Assembly: GCA_030607655.1 (NCBI GenBank)
Contig: JAUWJN010000042.1
Coordinates: 1 to 11,878 of the forward strand
Origin: a bacterium
Lineage (GTDB): Bacteria; Armatimonadota; Zipacnadia; Zipacnadales; Zipacnadaceae
Direction of reading: 5' to 3'
DNA length: 11,878 bases
Shown: positions 1-6,481 of the stretch, in pieces
How positions within the stretch are numbered: position 1 is the first letter of the stretch
How the letters are laid out: each line of letters starts with the position of its first letter
The notes under the pieces: generated by a model
Database searches by the model: none
Told to the model about the DNA's origin: nothing
The model's input: only the letters and a program-made list of their open reading frames with translations
Made by a program: the position numbers and the translations under genes

Positions 1-488
1 ATAGAGAAGCCGGAACGCAGGGAAGAAGCTATCAATTGGAGCGCCTCCGGAAGTTGAGTGATGATGTGCTTGCTACGTTGCCCCTTGCGCATCATCACAT
101 AGACCCAGGGAGTTATCATAGCAAAGACTGATAGTATCAGACGACTGCTCAAGCGGGTGGTTAAGAGAGAGCTAACTAGAAACGTACCACCGCCGATGGC
201 TAAACACAGGGTGGTTATCTCGGAGGGTTTCAAGAGCAATCCCGCTCGCAATAGTTCCCACTGTATTCGGTCGTGTAGATTTAGGGCGCGAAGTAATATG
301 GTGACTTGGGGCGCGAGGTCGGAACGTCGCCCCAAGTTCGGACCCCGCACGGTGGACGTTGTCGGTGCCATCTGAGTCAGTCGGCGGCGTTCCTGAACGT
401 TGCTGGCAGGCGCCAACGCGACGAAGGCCGCGTAGAGGCCGCTGGTGAGAAGAATAAATACTGCCGCTGTGTATATGACGGGTGTCAT
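1..488 (-). CDS. tadB: TadB-like type II secretion F-domain inner-membrane protein (3' end missing)
   Basis: The N-terminal 162 codons of a Tad pilus platform protein. TadB is an inner-membrane partner of the TadA motor and helps polymerise Flp pilin. The sequence shows an N-terminal hydrophobic helix (about residues 3-26), a polar stretch, then two more hydrophobic segments (about 92-110 and 116-133). It reaches the beginning of the GspF/T2SSF cytoplasmic domain at the QLPEALQLIASSLRSG stretch (145-160), which is typical of the family. The ATG at 488 is preceded by AAGGT about 8 bases upstream and lies 11 bases after the tadA stop, so the two are probably co-translated. The frame stays open to the left edge, so most of the GspF domain is outside the window. 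Family assignment rests on topology, the LPEAL motif and position next to tadA. Confidence 0.88.
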   Translation of the reverse strand, partial: MTPVIYTAAVFILLTSGLYAAFVALAPASNVQERRRLTQMAPTTSTVRGPNLGRRSDLAPQVTILLRALNLHDRIQWELLRAGLLLKPSEITTLCLAIGGGTFLVSSLLTTRLSSRLILSVFAMITPWVYVMMRKGQRSKHIITQLPEALQLIASSLRSGFS

Positions 489-499
489 ATCGGTTACCT

Positions 500-1831
500 T
501 TAGCCCCAAGCTTCAAATAGCTCGGCAGGCAGTTCAACTCCCTGGGTTAGCAGGTTATCAGCAAACCGCGGTCGCAGACCAGTGTAAGTGTGTTCGCCAA
601 TGACCTTGCCCTCTTCGTCTACACCGTGTTGTTTATAGCAATAGATATCTTGAAGGGTAATGGTCTCGTTCTCCAGGCCCTGTACTTCGGTGATATGCGT
701 TATTTTACGGGTACCATCACGAAACCGACTCTGGTGTATTATGAGGTTGAATGCGCTCACTAGCTGTTCCCGTCTGGCGCGGGAAGGAAGTTCCGTCCCG
801 GCCATAAGTACCATGGTTTCCAGGCGAGATAGGGTATCGCGGGGACTATTGGTATGGGCAGTAGTCAAGGAGCCATTATGACCGGTGTTCATCGCTTGTA
901 GCATATCCAAAGCCTCCCCGCCGCGGACCTCGCCGACGATAATTCTATCGGGCCGCATTCGCAGGGCATTGCGCACCAGGTGGCGGATAGTAACTCCCCC
1001 CGTTCCTTCCAGATTCGGTGGCCGACTCTCCAGAGTGATCACATGCTCCTGACGCAGTTGGAGTTCAGCCGCATCCTCGATTGTTACGATGCGGGCGCCC
1101 GGAGGGATAAAGGAAGAAAGGACATTGAGAGTGGTAGTCTTGCCGCTGCCGGTGCCGCCCGAGACTATGATATTGAGCCGGGCCTCCACACAGGCGCGTA
1201 AAAACTGGGTCATCTGCTCGGTCAGAGTATCAAAGCCTACTAGGTCACCAGGAGTGAGTGGATCCTTAGCGAACTTACGAATAGTAATACACGGGCCAGT
1301 GACAGCCAAGGGGGGGATGATGGCATTTACCCGGGAGCCGTCGGGCAGCCGGGCGTCAACCATAGGCGAACTTTCATCTATCCACCGTCCCAGTGGTGAG
1401 ATTATCTTCTCGATAATTCGGCGGACATGACTGTCGTCAGTGAAAGCTACACCGGTGTTATAGAGCTTTCCGCCTCTTTCCACATAAACTTGCCGGGGGC
1501 CATTAACCATTATCTCGGTTATAGTAGGGTCATCCAACAGGACCTGTAATGGCCCGTAGCCGCGCAGCTCGGCTATAACCTCGGAGTAAAGTTGCTGTCG
1601 TATCTTGGCGGTAAGGGTAAGACGGCGGCGCTCAGCCACCTGGGCCGTAGTTGCTTGGATGCGCTCAAGTAGCTGGTCATCAGACAGACTCTGTAGGATT
1701 TGTAAATCAGCGTTATCCAAGAGAGTCTGATGTATTTCATCCCTTATTTGTAGCTGCTTTTCCGCCTCTTGTTGCTTAGCCTCCTCAAGATAGCGGCCCT
1801 TCCAGGCGGTCCTAGTTTGTGGTGCTGCCAT
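500..1831 (-). CDS. tadA: TadA/CpaF secretion ATPase of the Tad pilus
   Basis: A 443-residue hexameric motor ATPase of the type II/IV secretion superfamily (GspE/PilB/VirB11-like). It is cytoplasmic and powers pilin assembly at the inner membrane. The N-terminal 90 residues are charged and helical and precede the CpaF-type domain (LYSEVIAELRGYGPL at about 81-95, ITEIMVNGP at 104-112). The ATPase core has a Walker A box GGTGSGKTT (225-233), an Asp box IEDAAEL (251-257), a Walker B-like region RIIVGEVRGGE (296-306) and a His box TGHNGSLTTAHTNSP (316-330), all intact. Length matches CpaF proteins. The ATG at 1831 has a good AGGAG ribosome site 8 bases upstream. The gene lies 80 bases after the cpaE-like gene and 11 bases before tadB, on the same strand. 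Identification is firm; only the pilus type made is inferred from neighbours. Confidence 0.97.
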   Translation of the reverse strand: MAAPQTRTAWKGRYLEEAKQQEAEKQLQIRDEIHQTLLDNADLQILQSLSDDQLLERIQATTAQVAERRRLTLTAKIRQQLYSEVIAELRGYGPLQVLLDDPTITEIMVNGPRQVYVERGGKLYNTGVAFTDDSHVRRIIEKIISPLGRWIDESSPMVDARLPDGSRVNAIIPPLAVTGPCITIRKFAKDPLTPGDLVGFDTLTEQMTQFLRACVEARLNIIVSGGTGSGKTTTLNVLSSFIPPGARIVTIEDAAELQLRQEHVITLESRPPNLEGTGGVTIRHLVRNALRMRPDRIIVGEVRGGEALDMLQAMNTGHNGSLTTAHTNSPRDTLSRLETMVLMAGTELPSRARREQLVSAFNLIIHQSRFRDGTRKITHITEVQGLENETITLQDIYCYKQHGVDEEGKVIGEHTYTGLRPRFADNLLTQGVELPAELFEAWG

Positions 1832-1911
1832 TCAACTCACTCCTAATACTCAGTATGTTGGCCAATGGCCCGGATTAGATTGGCACTCAGCATGGTCCCG
1901 TCGCCAGGTAA

Positions 1912-3117
1912 TTAGGCGGCCTTCCAGTCAGGTGTGTCTGTGTCAGACTGCTCCATCGGCTCAGTGGCTTGAAGCAACAGGTCAGCTAATTCCCCCAGAC
2001 TGCGCGATAGAGGTGCCTTGGGTTGAGTCAACACAAAGGCTTCACCCTTGTTAGCCGCGGTTACGGCAGCTTCTATGTCATTGGGTATTTGAAAGCTAAC
2101 CGGGATACCTACGGTCTCTTGCAGGTCACCAACGCTGAAGCGATCCTTGGGGGAGGCCCGATTGACTACTAATTTGATAGCTTTACGGGTGACGTGACCG
2201 CCATCTACTATCATCCTTACCAAATTTGCTGTGTCCCGGATGGTGGTCAGCTCAAACAGATTGGCAACAACAATCAGATGCTGGCACCGGGATAATATAT
2301 ACAGACTGCCCGACCACAACACAGGCGGCAGGTCACAGAATACAAAGCGATAATTGCGCCGCAGGGTACCGAGCAAGGAGGCAATGTAGGGGACCGAAAT
2401 GGCGTCCAGTGGTACGGGTTGCGGCATAGTTGAACCCGCCAACACTCTCATCGTACTTTTATGGGTGGCCAGTGCACCTTCTACCAGATCGTGGTCCAGT
2501 TCGTCAGCATAGGTGGCCAAATCTACTAGACTCCCCCGCGGCTTCAGGTTCAGGGATACGCTGACGTCCCCTAATTGGGCATACATATCCATTAGGACCA
2601 CTTGGTCGGGAAACCGCTGGGCGAATAAGATGCCGAGATTAGTGGCGAGGGTTGTTTTGCCTACGCCGTCTTTAGCGGAAATAAGTCCGATGGTGATAGG
2701 CATCTGCTCGGGGTCGGTAACAATCTGATACTCTTTAGATGCCGCGATTTCTTTGACCTGAGCACAATCCGTGATAGTATCCAGTAGCTTCTGGGAAGTA
2801 AAGTCAGGTGACAGAATGGCTCGGGCTCCGGCTTGCATCGCCCGGGCTGTTGTGTCGGGCATATCGTCATCTACCAAAAGCAGGCAAGCTACTTTAGGCG
2901 CCGCCAGGCTGACCAGTTTACAGACATCGTATCCGTTGACGGCCGGCAGGTCGGCGTGAGCTATCAGGACATCGGGCTGCGTCTGGATGGCCATCTGTGC
3001 TGCCTCCAGGCCATCCTGGGCAAAGCCGACAATATCCAGTTCGTCCGCGTCAAGCAATACGTGGCGGATACCCTCGGTGGTTCCCGGTTCGGGCTCAGTT
3101 ATCAGCACCTGTATCAT
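1912..3117 (-). CDS. cpaE: CpaE/TadZ-like protein: atypical receiver plus MinD/ParA-type ATPase
   Basis: A 401-residue pilus localisation protein. Members of the CpaE/TadZ family place the Tad apparatus in the cell. Residues 1-120 have the fold pattern of a response-regulator receiver, but its active site is lost. The phospho-acceptor position aligns with His54 in LIAHADLP, the acidic pair becomes Glu8-Pro9, and the usual Lys is Ser103 in AILSPDF. Residues 138-385 are a MinD/ParA-type ATPase with an intact deviant Walker A, SAKDGVGKTT (147-156, signature lysine Lys149), a VVLMDMYAQLGD switch region (173-184) and a FCDLPP segment equivalent to Walker B. The ATG at 3117 has GAGG 9 bases upstream. 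It sits between tadE and tadA. The intact Walker A suggests real ATP binding, unlike some TadZ members that have lost it. Confidence 0.92.
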   Translation of the reverse strand: MIQVLITEPEPGTTEGIRHVLLDADELDIVGFAQDGLEAAQMAIQTQPDVLIAHADLPAVNGYDVCKLVSLAAPKVACLLLVDDDMPDTTARAMQAGARAILSPDFTSQKLLDTITDCAQVKEIAASKEYQIVTDPEQMPITIGLISAKDGVGKTTLATNLGILFAQRFPDQVVLMDMYAQLGDVSVSLNLKPRGSLVDLATYADELDHDLVEGALATHKSTMRVLAGSTMPQPVPLDAISVPYIASLLGTLRRNYRFVFCDLPPVLWSGSLYILSRCQHLIVVANLFELTTIRDTANLVRMIVDGGHVTRKAIKLVVNRASPKDRFSVGDLQETVGIPVSFQIPNDIEAAVTAANKGEAFVLTQPKAPLSRSLGELADLLLQATEPMEQSDTDTPDWKAA

Positions 3118-3193
3118 TGGACATAACCTCGCAAATAGAGATGATTACGTTAGCCGTTGTATAGTGTTCCTGGGCCGCACTGTGATATATCGG

Positions 3194-3682
3194 CTATTCG
3201 CGGCGCATTACTGAGGCCGCGGTAACAGTTATGGTCGAGCCGCCCTCCTCATCGCCTAAGCTGGGAAACAATCCGGCTGCGACCAGCGTGTGCGCATAGG
3301 CGAGTGCTATTCTTATTTGAGCTCCGGCGGGAGCGTCGTTATGGCCCTCCGCATCACCCAGGTCCACCCAACTCCAAGTTTGGGTCTCCTCATTGTAGGT
3401 ACCATATTGCTGAGTGATTGATAAATCTTCGGTGTTAAGGTGCGCCGCTGCATTCAAAACAGTGTCGGCGATAGTAGTCGTAGTGGCACCAAGCGCCGCC
3501 GCCCGCGAGCCCGCTTGAGCTGCATTATTGAGTATCAGCAAGTCCTTGAACAATAGGCCAAACTCAGCGATGCCAAACAGCAGGACCAGCAATATGGGGG
3601 CGACGAGGGCCAGTTCCACCGTTGCGGTGCCCTGATCGGCTCTCATTTTGCTAGACGCTCTAGATTGTATTGTCGCTCTCAT
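3194..3682 (-). CDS. tadE: TadE-like pseudopilin
   Basis: A 162-residue bitopic protein of the TadE family, minor pseudopilins needed for Flp pilus assembly. After a short basic N-terminus comes the TadE motif DQGTATVELALVAPILLVLL, with a prepilin-peptidase-like site: Gly18 is followed by a hydrophobic helix with Glu at +5 (Glu23). The rest is a periplasmic or extracellular domain with Ala-rich helix and beta-strand character. Start choice is uncertain. The ATG at 3682 is used here because it avoids overlap with the upstream gene (17-base gap). A TTG at 3712 has a better purine-rich site (GGTAGGG, 8 bases away) but overlaps the upstream gene by 13 bases. An ATG at 3646 would leave only five residues before the conserved DQG. 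The adjacent prepilin peptidase probably cleaves this protein. Confidence 0.85.
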   Translation of the reverse strand: MRATIQSRASSKMRADQGTATVELALVAPILLVLLFGIAEFGLLFKDLLILNNAAQAGSRAAALGATTTTIADTVLNAAAHLNTEDLSITQQYGTYNEETQTWSWVDLGDAEGHNDAPAGAQIRIALAYAHTLVAAGLFPSLGDEEGGSTITVTAASVMRRE

Positions 3683-3699
3683 AACGGTTACCCGCGGCG

Positions 3700-4221
3700 T
3701 TACATCCGCCAATAAACTAACCCTACCACTGTCCCGGCGGCGATTGCCGCCGCATACGGAAGACGAAGTGCTCCGCTTTCATTGCCTATTTGGGTAGGAA
3801 TTTGCCGGACAAAAGCACTGGCTAATCCTCTAAACAGCCGCTGTAGTGACGTCCCCAGAACCCGATGGCGCAGCGCAGTTATAACCGCCATGAGACCGCC
3901 TATACCTATGCTGATGACCAACACGCAGATTAGAAACCGTGGTCCCTTTAGGGCACCGAGGGCCGCTAGCAGTTTTATGTCACCGCCCCCTAAGAGCCCA
4001 CCTAGAGCTAAGGTGACAATCCAAAGAACCATAGCCAGACCCACCCCAGCCAAGCTCATCAGTAGCCCTACTGTACCGGTTGCCAAAGTGCCAATAAGCA
4101 CCCCCCCGACCAATGCCGGAATTGTCAACCAGTTGGGCACTTTGCCCCAACGTAAGTCGGTAACTGCCGCAGTTGTTGCGGTTATCAATACTATAACTGT
4201 GGTTATGATTTCAATACTCAT
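3700..4221 (-). CDS. tadV: Prepilin peptidase, A24 family (TadV/CpaA type)
   Basis: A 173-residue integral-membrane aspartic protease that removes the leader from Flp pilin and TadE-type pseudopilins. It is the short form without the N-methylase domain, as is usual for TadV/CpaA. The two catalytic aspartates are visible: Asp22 in VTDLRWGKVPNWLT and Asp81 in the hallmark GGGDIKLL motif. Around them are about five to six hydrophobic segments. The ATG at 4221 is chosen because AGAAG lies 5 bases upstream; an in-frame TTG at 4242 would add seven residues but has no ribosome site. The gene follows flp after a 131-base gap with two strong stem-loops, and precedes tadE. Natural substrates in this window are the Flp pilin (cut after Gly11) and TadE (after Gly18). 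Confidence 0.92.
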   Translation of the reverse strand: MSIEIITTVIVLITATTAAVTDLRWGKVPNWLTIPALVGGVLIGTLATGTVGLLMSLAGVGLAMVLWIVTLALGGLLGGGDIKLLAALGALKGPRFLICVLVISIGIGGLMAVITALRHRVLGTSLQRLFRGLASAFVRQIPTQIGNESGALRLPYAAAIAAGTVVGLVYWRM

Positions 4222-4261
4222 AGTATCTTCTAAGTACGGCAACGGTGGAAGCTAATGAGTG

Positions 4262-4299
4262 CCGGAGAGCGGAAGCGGGGGGCCTCTCCCGCTCCCCGG
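4262..4299 (-). promoter_or_regulatory. Second stem-loop between flp and tadV
   Basis: An 11-pair G+C-rich inverted repeat: 4262-4272 pairs with 4289-4299, with one A/C mismatch and a 16-base loop. It has no T-run after it on the minus strand, so it is not a standard intrinsic terminator. It follows another hairpin at 4307-4341 and lies 40 bases before the tadV start. It could stabilise the 3' end of a processed pilin message or slow polymerase. The function is inferred. Confidence 0.5.
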
Positions 4300-4306
4300 A
4301 CGCATC

Positions 4307-4341
4307 GGGCCTGCCGGCAGTACTAAGCTAACGGCAGGCCC
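4307..4341 (-). promoter_or_regulatory. First stem-loop after flp, possible partial terminator or RNA-stability element
   Basis: A perfect 10-pair inverted repeat, GGGCCTGCCG (4307-4316) against CGGCAGGCCC (4332-4341), with a 15-base loop. It begins 12 bases after the flp stop codon on the minus strand. No U-tract follows, so complete Rho-independent termination is unlikely. Its position directly behind a pilin gene suggests differential expression: abundant short flp transcripts and less read-through into tadV and beyond. Confidence 0.55.
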
Positions 4342-4352
4342 TGGGTTGGTTA

Positions 4353-4520
4353 TCAGCTTGAGGTTCCGGCCAGGGTATCTTTTACGTCGCCCACTTGGGT
4401 GGCGACTTGAGTGCCTAACAGTGTCCAGGCACTGACTGCTGCGGCCACAATTAGCACCAGCAACAGCGCGTACTCTACCGTGGTCAGCCCCTCCTCGTCA
4501 GTCCATAGTCTCTTTAACAT
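4353..4520 (-). CDS. flp: Flp/Fap-type major pilin prepilin
   Basis: A 55-residue type IVb pilin precursor, the structural subunit of the Tad pilus. The leader MLKRLWTDEEG is charged and ends at Gly11, the expected cleavage point. The mature protein begins LTTVEYALLLVLIVAAAVSAW and carries the Flp signature Glu at +5 and Tyr at +6 inside a long hydrophobic helix. A short polar tail ends in AGTSS. Mature length is about 44 residues, typical of Flp pilins. The ATG at 4520 has an excellent ribosome site (AAGGAGGAG, about 6 bases upstream), stronger than those of the following genes and in keeping with high expression. It is the first gene of the minus-strand Tad set; the prepilin peptidase two hairpins downstream is the likely processing enzyme. 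Confidence 0.94.
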   Translation of the reverse strand: MLKRLWTDEEGLTTVEYALLLVLIVAAAVSAWTLLGTQVATQVGDVKDTLAGTSS

Positions 4521-4802
4521 CTTTATCTCCTCCTTGTTGGTTATTTGAGCATCGGATCACTTCGGCTACTATCTTGCCGTCGCACTGCTAGTATCGGATA
4601 CCCATCGGCCTATCTTGAACACATCAAGGACAACAATCAGTAACGCCGGTGTAAACATATAGAAAGACGGAAGAGCAAAGGAGATAGCCTAGAGAAAGCC
4701 GTATGGCCCATTGGTTGAGTTGGACCCTTTCGGCCTGTGCCAGTGTATGGGAGGCGAGGCCTAACAACCTTCGCTCGGCCCGTAGGTGCCTAATGGGAGG
4801 GC
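4521..4802. other. Intergenic region between divergent flp and gntR
   Basis: No open frame here is convincing and no RNA gene is recognised. The left part must hold the flp leader and promoter. The best minus-strand candidates, for example a GATACT-like -10 box near 4590-4595, have poor -35 matches, so no promoter is called. A small interrupted palindrome GTATC-G-GATAC sits at 4591-4601. Confidence 0.5.
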
Positions 4803-4831
4803 TTGACAGGTAGCTCGCAATAGGGTATACT
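4803..4831 (+). promoter_or_regulatory. Sigma70-type promoter of the gntR gene
   Basis: TTGACA at 4803-4808 is a perfect -35 box. It is separated by exactly 17 bases from TATACT at 4826-4831, a 5 of 6 match to the -10 consensus. Transcription would begin near 4838, giving a leader of about 45 bases before the GTG start. Strength and use are predicted from consensus only. Confidence 0.8.
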
Positions 4832-4869
4832 AAATATAGTTAGTACCTAGCTTTATACTATTCATACTA
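4824..4869 (+). promoter_or_regulatory. Candidate operator region overlapping the gntR -10 box
   Basis: An imperfect dyad runs from GGTA at 4824 to TACC at 4847, with inner arms ACTA (4829-4832) and TAGT (4837-4840). ATACTA occurs three times, at 4827, 4855 and 4864, the last two 9 bases apart. The dyad covers the -10 box and start point, where a repressor would block initiation. Self-repression is common in GntR regulators. The binding protein is inferred from adjacency. Confidence 0.45.
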
Positions 4870-4882
4870 AGGAGAGAGAACT

Positions 4883-5650
4883 GTGTCCGACTTACAATTG
4901 CGCCAGCTTTCCGCCCACAATAAAGAGCCACTTTATGCTCAGATTATACATATACTGGAACAGCAGATTCGCGCCGGCCGTCTATCCCCAGGTGATAAGC
5001 TGCCTACTCAGCAACAACTAGCTGATCATTTTGAGGTTAGTCTGGCACCAGTGAAACAGGCCCTGCGAGAATTAGAGGAACGGGGAATAGTTTCTACCCG
5101 CCAGGGGCGAGGCACCTATGTACTAGATATTACGCCTCTGTCTGAGGAGATTAACGAGGCTAACCGCATTCCCTGTTTCACTCGGGAAATGCGGGAAAGT
5201 GGGCGTGAGCCTTCCTCGATTGTATTGGCCATTGAGGAAATAGATGCTCAGCAGCAACCCCAGGCCGCTGAGCAGTTGAAGGCTCAAGCCTCTGACAAAT
5301 TAGTGCACATTGAGCGTGTCCGGGAAGCTGACGGCCGGCCGCTATGCCTGCAGAGTGGGTATTTTCTGACCAGTCAACTCCCGGGAATAGTCGAACGCGG
5401 CTTAGGTAGCAAGGAGGCCCTCTCGGAGGTGCTGCGAGCGGAGTATGAGATTGTCATCGTTGCTTCGCACCAGACAATCACGGCTACCGCGGCCGGGCAG
5501 CGTGATGCTAGACATCTGAAGGTGAAGGTGGGGGCCCCGCTGCTGTTGGTAGAGCGTACTTCATACCTGGGGACTCGTGAGCCCGTAGAGTTTGTCATTG
5601 ACCACCGAGTGCCGGAGTTCAATTTTGTAGTGTGGCTGCGCCGGCAGTAA
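4883..5650 (+). CDS. GntR-family transcriptional regulator, HutC subfamily (UTRA domain)
   Basis: A 255-residue DNA-binding regulator. Residues about 14-80 form the GntR winged helix-turn-helix: PLYAQIIHILEQQIRAGRL, then PGDKLPTQQQLADHFEVSLAPVKQALRELEERGIV and a QGRGTYV wing (74-80). Residues about 95-252 form a UTRA effector domain, which in this subfamily binds small metabolites, often sugar phosphates or carboxylates. The GTG start at 4883 is supported by AAGGAGAG ending about 6 bases upstream; no ATG fits the domain start as well. It has its own near-consensus promoter with an overlapping dyad. It converges on the Nudix gene with a 10-base gap. The polyol-phosphate-type operon at 6482-9881 is a plausible target because HutC members commonly control sugar pathways, but that link is an inference. 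Confidence 0.93.
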   Translation: MSDLQLRQLSAHNKEPLYAQIIHILEQQIRAGRLSPGDKLPTQQQLADHFEVSLAPVKQALRELEERGIVSTRQGRGTYVLDITPLSEEINEANRIPCFTREMRESGREPSSIVLAIEEIDAQQQPQAAEQLKAQASDKLVHIERVREADGRPLCLQSGYFLTSQLPGIVERGLGSKEALSEVLRAEYEIVIVASHQTITATAAGQRDARHLKVKVGAPLLLVERTSYLGTREPVEFVIDHRVPEFNFVVWLRRQ

Positions 5651-5660
5651 GCTTCTCTTA

Positions 5661-6098
5661 CTACCCAGATTGCCGGGCCGACCGGGCTACAGCCTGCTGC
5701 ACGATACGGCGCTCGGCCGGAAAGGTCAGCAACTCTATAGCTTCTGGCACCGGCAGCCATAACCCCTCCGCGAAGGTCCTAGTTTCTATCTGAATACTTT
5801 GCTGCTCGGGGAGGGGCATCAGGTAGAATGTCACCTGTTTGTACACCATCTGGTCGGTTTGGGGCTCACGATATTCATATTCTGCCGTGCCCAACAACTC
5901 GTGCGCCTTAGTACCTATACCAGTTTCCTCCGCTACTTCCCGAACCGCGGCCTGCTGCGGTGTCTCGCCGGCGCGGAGTTTACCCTTTGGTAGACGCCAT
6001 TCATCAGGATTCCGCCGGTGCAACACCACGGTATAAGGCGTCTTGCCCACCAGAGTAATCAATACTCCGCCGGCTGAGCGCAGTTGGCATGGCTTCAT
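5661..6098 (-). CDS. Nudix hydrolase
   Basis: A 145-residue hydrolase of nucleoside diphosphates linked to another moiety, cytoplasmic and Mg-dependent. The Nudix box is complete: Gly39, then Glu45, Arg53-Glu54, Glu57-Glu58 and Gly60, in the exact GX5EX7REUXEEXGU spacing. WRLPKGKL precedes it, and the N-terminal SAGGVLI strand is also typical (residues 8-14). The substrate cannot be deduced. WRLPKGKL with REVAEETG resembles the diadenosine polyphosphate or MutT-like groups. The ATG at 6098 is chosen over a GTG at 6122 because AGAGGA stands 7 bases before it and the GTG has no ribosome site. It lies 31 bases after the small membrane-protein gene, probably in the same transcript, and its 3' end faces gntR. 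Confidence 0.93.
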   Translation of the reverse strand: MKPCQLRSAGGVLITLVGKTPYTVVLHRRNPDEWRLPKGKLRAGETPQQAAVREVAEETGIGTKAHELLGTAEYEYREPQTDQMVYKQVTFYLMPLPEQQSIQIETRTFAEGLWLPVPEAIELLTFPAERRIVQQAVARSARQSG

Positions 6099-6129
6099 TG
6101 GGTGTTCCTCTGGCCGCCGCACCGTGGCT

Positions 6130-6345
6130 CTAGAAAGCCCGCCACCACGACGACAGCGCTACGGCAACTAGCAAGAAGATGCCGGTGACCATCTTCCAGA
6201 GACACAGGAAGGCAAACCATATCTCGTCAACTGCGGCCGCCGATACTCCGCGTAATTGTGCCAGAAATTCGGGGGCATAGCTGAGGAGCACATCTCGCAT
6301 TATAAATGAGAAGACGGCAATCAAATAACCTACTAGGAAGGCCAT
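6130..6345 (-). CDS. Small membrane protein of unknown function
   Basis: A 71-residue protein that I do not recognise. It has two hydrophobic segments: FLVGYLIAVFSFIM (about residues 3-16) and a C-terminal one rich in Phe, Leu and Val (about 43-66, including WKMVTGIFLLVAVALSSWW). A loop between them contains an amphipathic, acidic stretch (SYAPEFLAQLRGVSAAAVDEIW). The C-terminus WWRAF is basic. The ATG at 6345 has GGAG 5 bases upstream, which argues that it is translated. The gene follows a possible 22-codon frame whose TGA directly abuts this ATG, and it precedes the Nudix gene by 31 bases. It may be an accessory membrane anchor or transport subunit, but nothing in the sequence fixes a role. 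Confidence 0.6.
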   Translation of the reverse strand: MAFLVGYLIAVFSFIMRDVLLSYAPEFLAQLRGVSAAAVDEIWFAFLCLWKMVTGIFLLVAVALSSWWRAF

Positions 6346-6414
6346 TCACGCTCCATGAGCGGCCGTAGCTATTATCTGACGCAGTGGGACTTGCTCCTCC
6401 TTGGTCATTACCAT
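6346..6414 (-). CDS. Possible 22-codon small ORF coupled to the membrane-protein gene
   Basis: Reads MVMTKEEQVPLRQIIATAA and ends HGA. Its TGA is followed immediately by the ATG of the 71-residue gene (TGAATG), an arrangement expected for translational coupling. AAGG lies 4 bases before the first ATG and 10 bases before the second in-frame ATG. The frame is open upstream without a start to a stop inside the aldolase gene's 3' end. It could be a leader peptide or a chance ORF; conservation is not testable here. Confidence 0.3.
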   Translation of the reverse strand: MVMTKEEQVPLRQIIATAAHGA

Positions 6415-6481
6415 GCCGCCTTGTACAAGAATTAGGTTAAGAGAAGCGTAAGGCTGGTCTGTAGCATTCTGAAAGCCTGTC

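Noticed and set aside
172..537. 121-codon minus-strand open frame
   Set aside because: It overlaps tadB out of frame; the tadB frame has the hydrophobic helices, start site and LPEAL motif.
3782..4255. 157-codon plus-strand open frame
   Set aside because: It is antisense to the prepilin peptidase, and its Pro/Thr/Arg-rich composition is typical of a shadow frame.
4681..4800. Possible tRNA or structured RNA in the gntR upstream region
   Set aside because: No cloverleaf, T-loop or known riboswitch core could be assembled on either strand.
5651..5660. Bidirectional terminator between gntR and the Nudix gene
   Set aside because: The gap is only 10 bases and has no inverted repeat.
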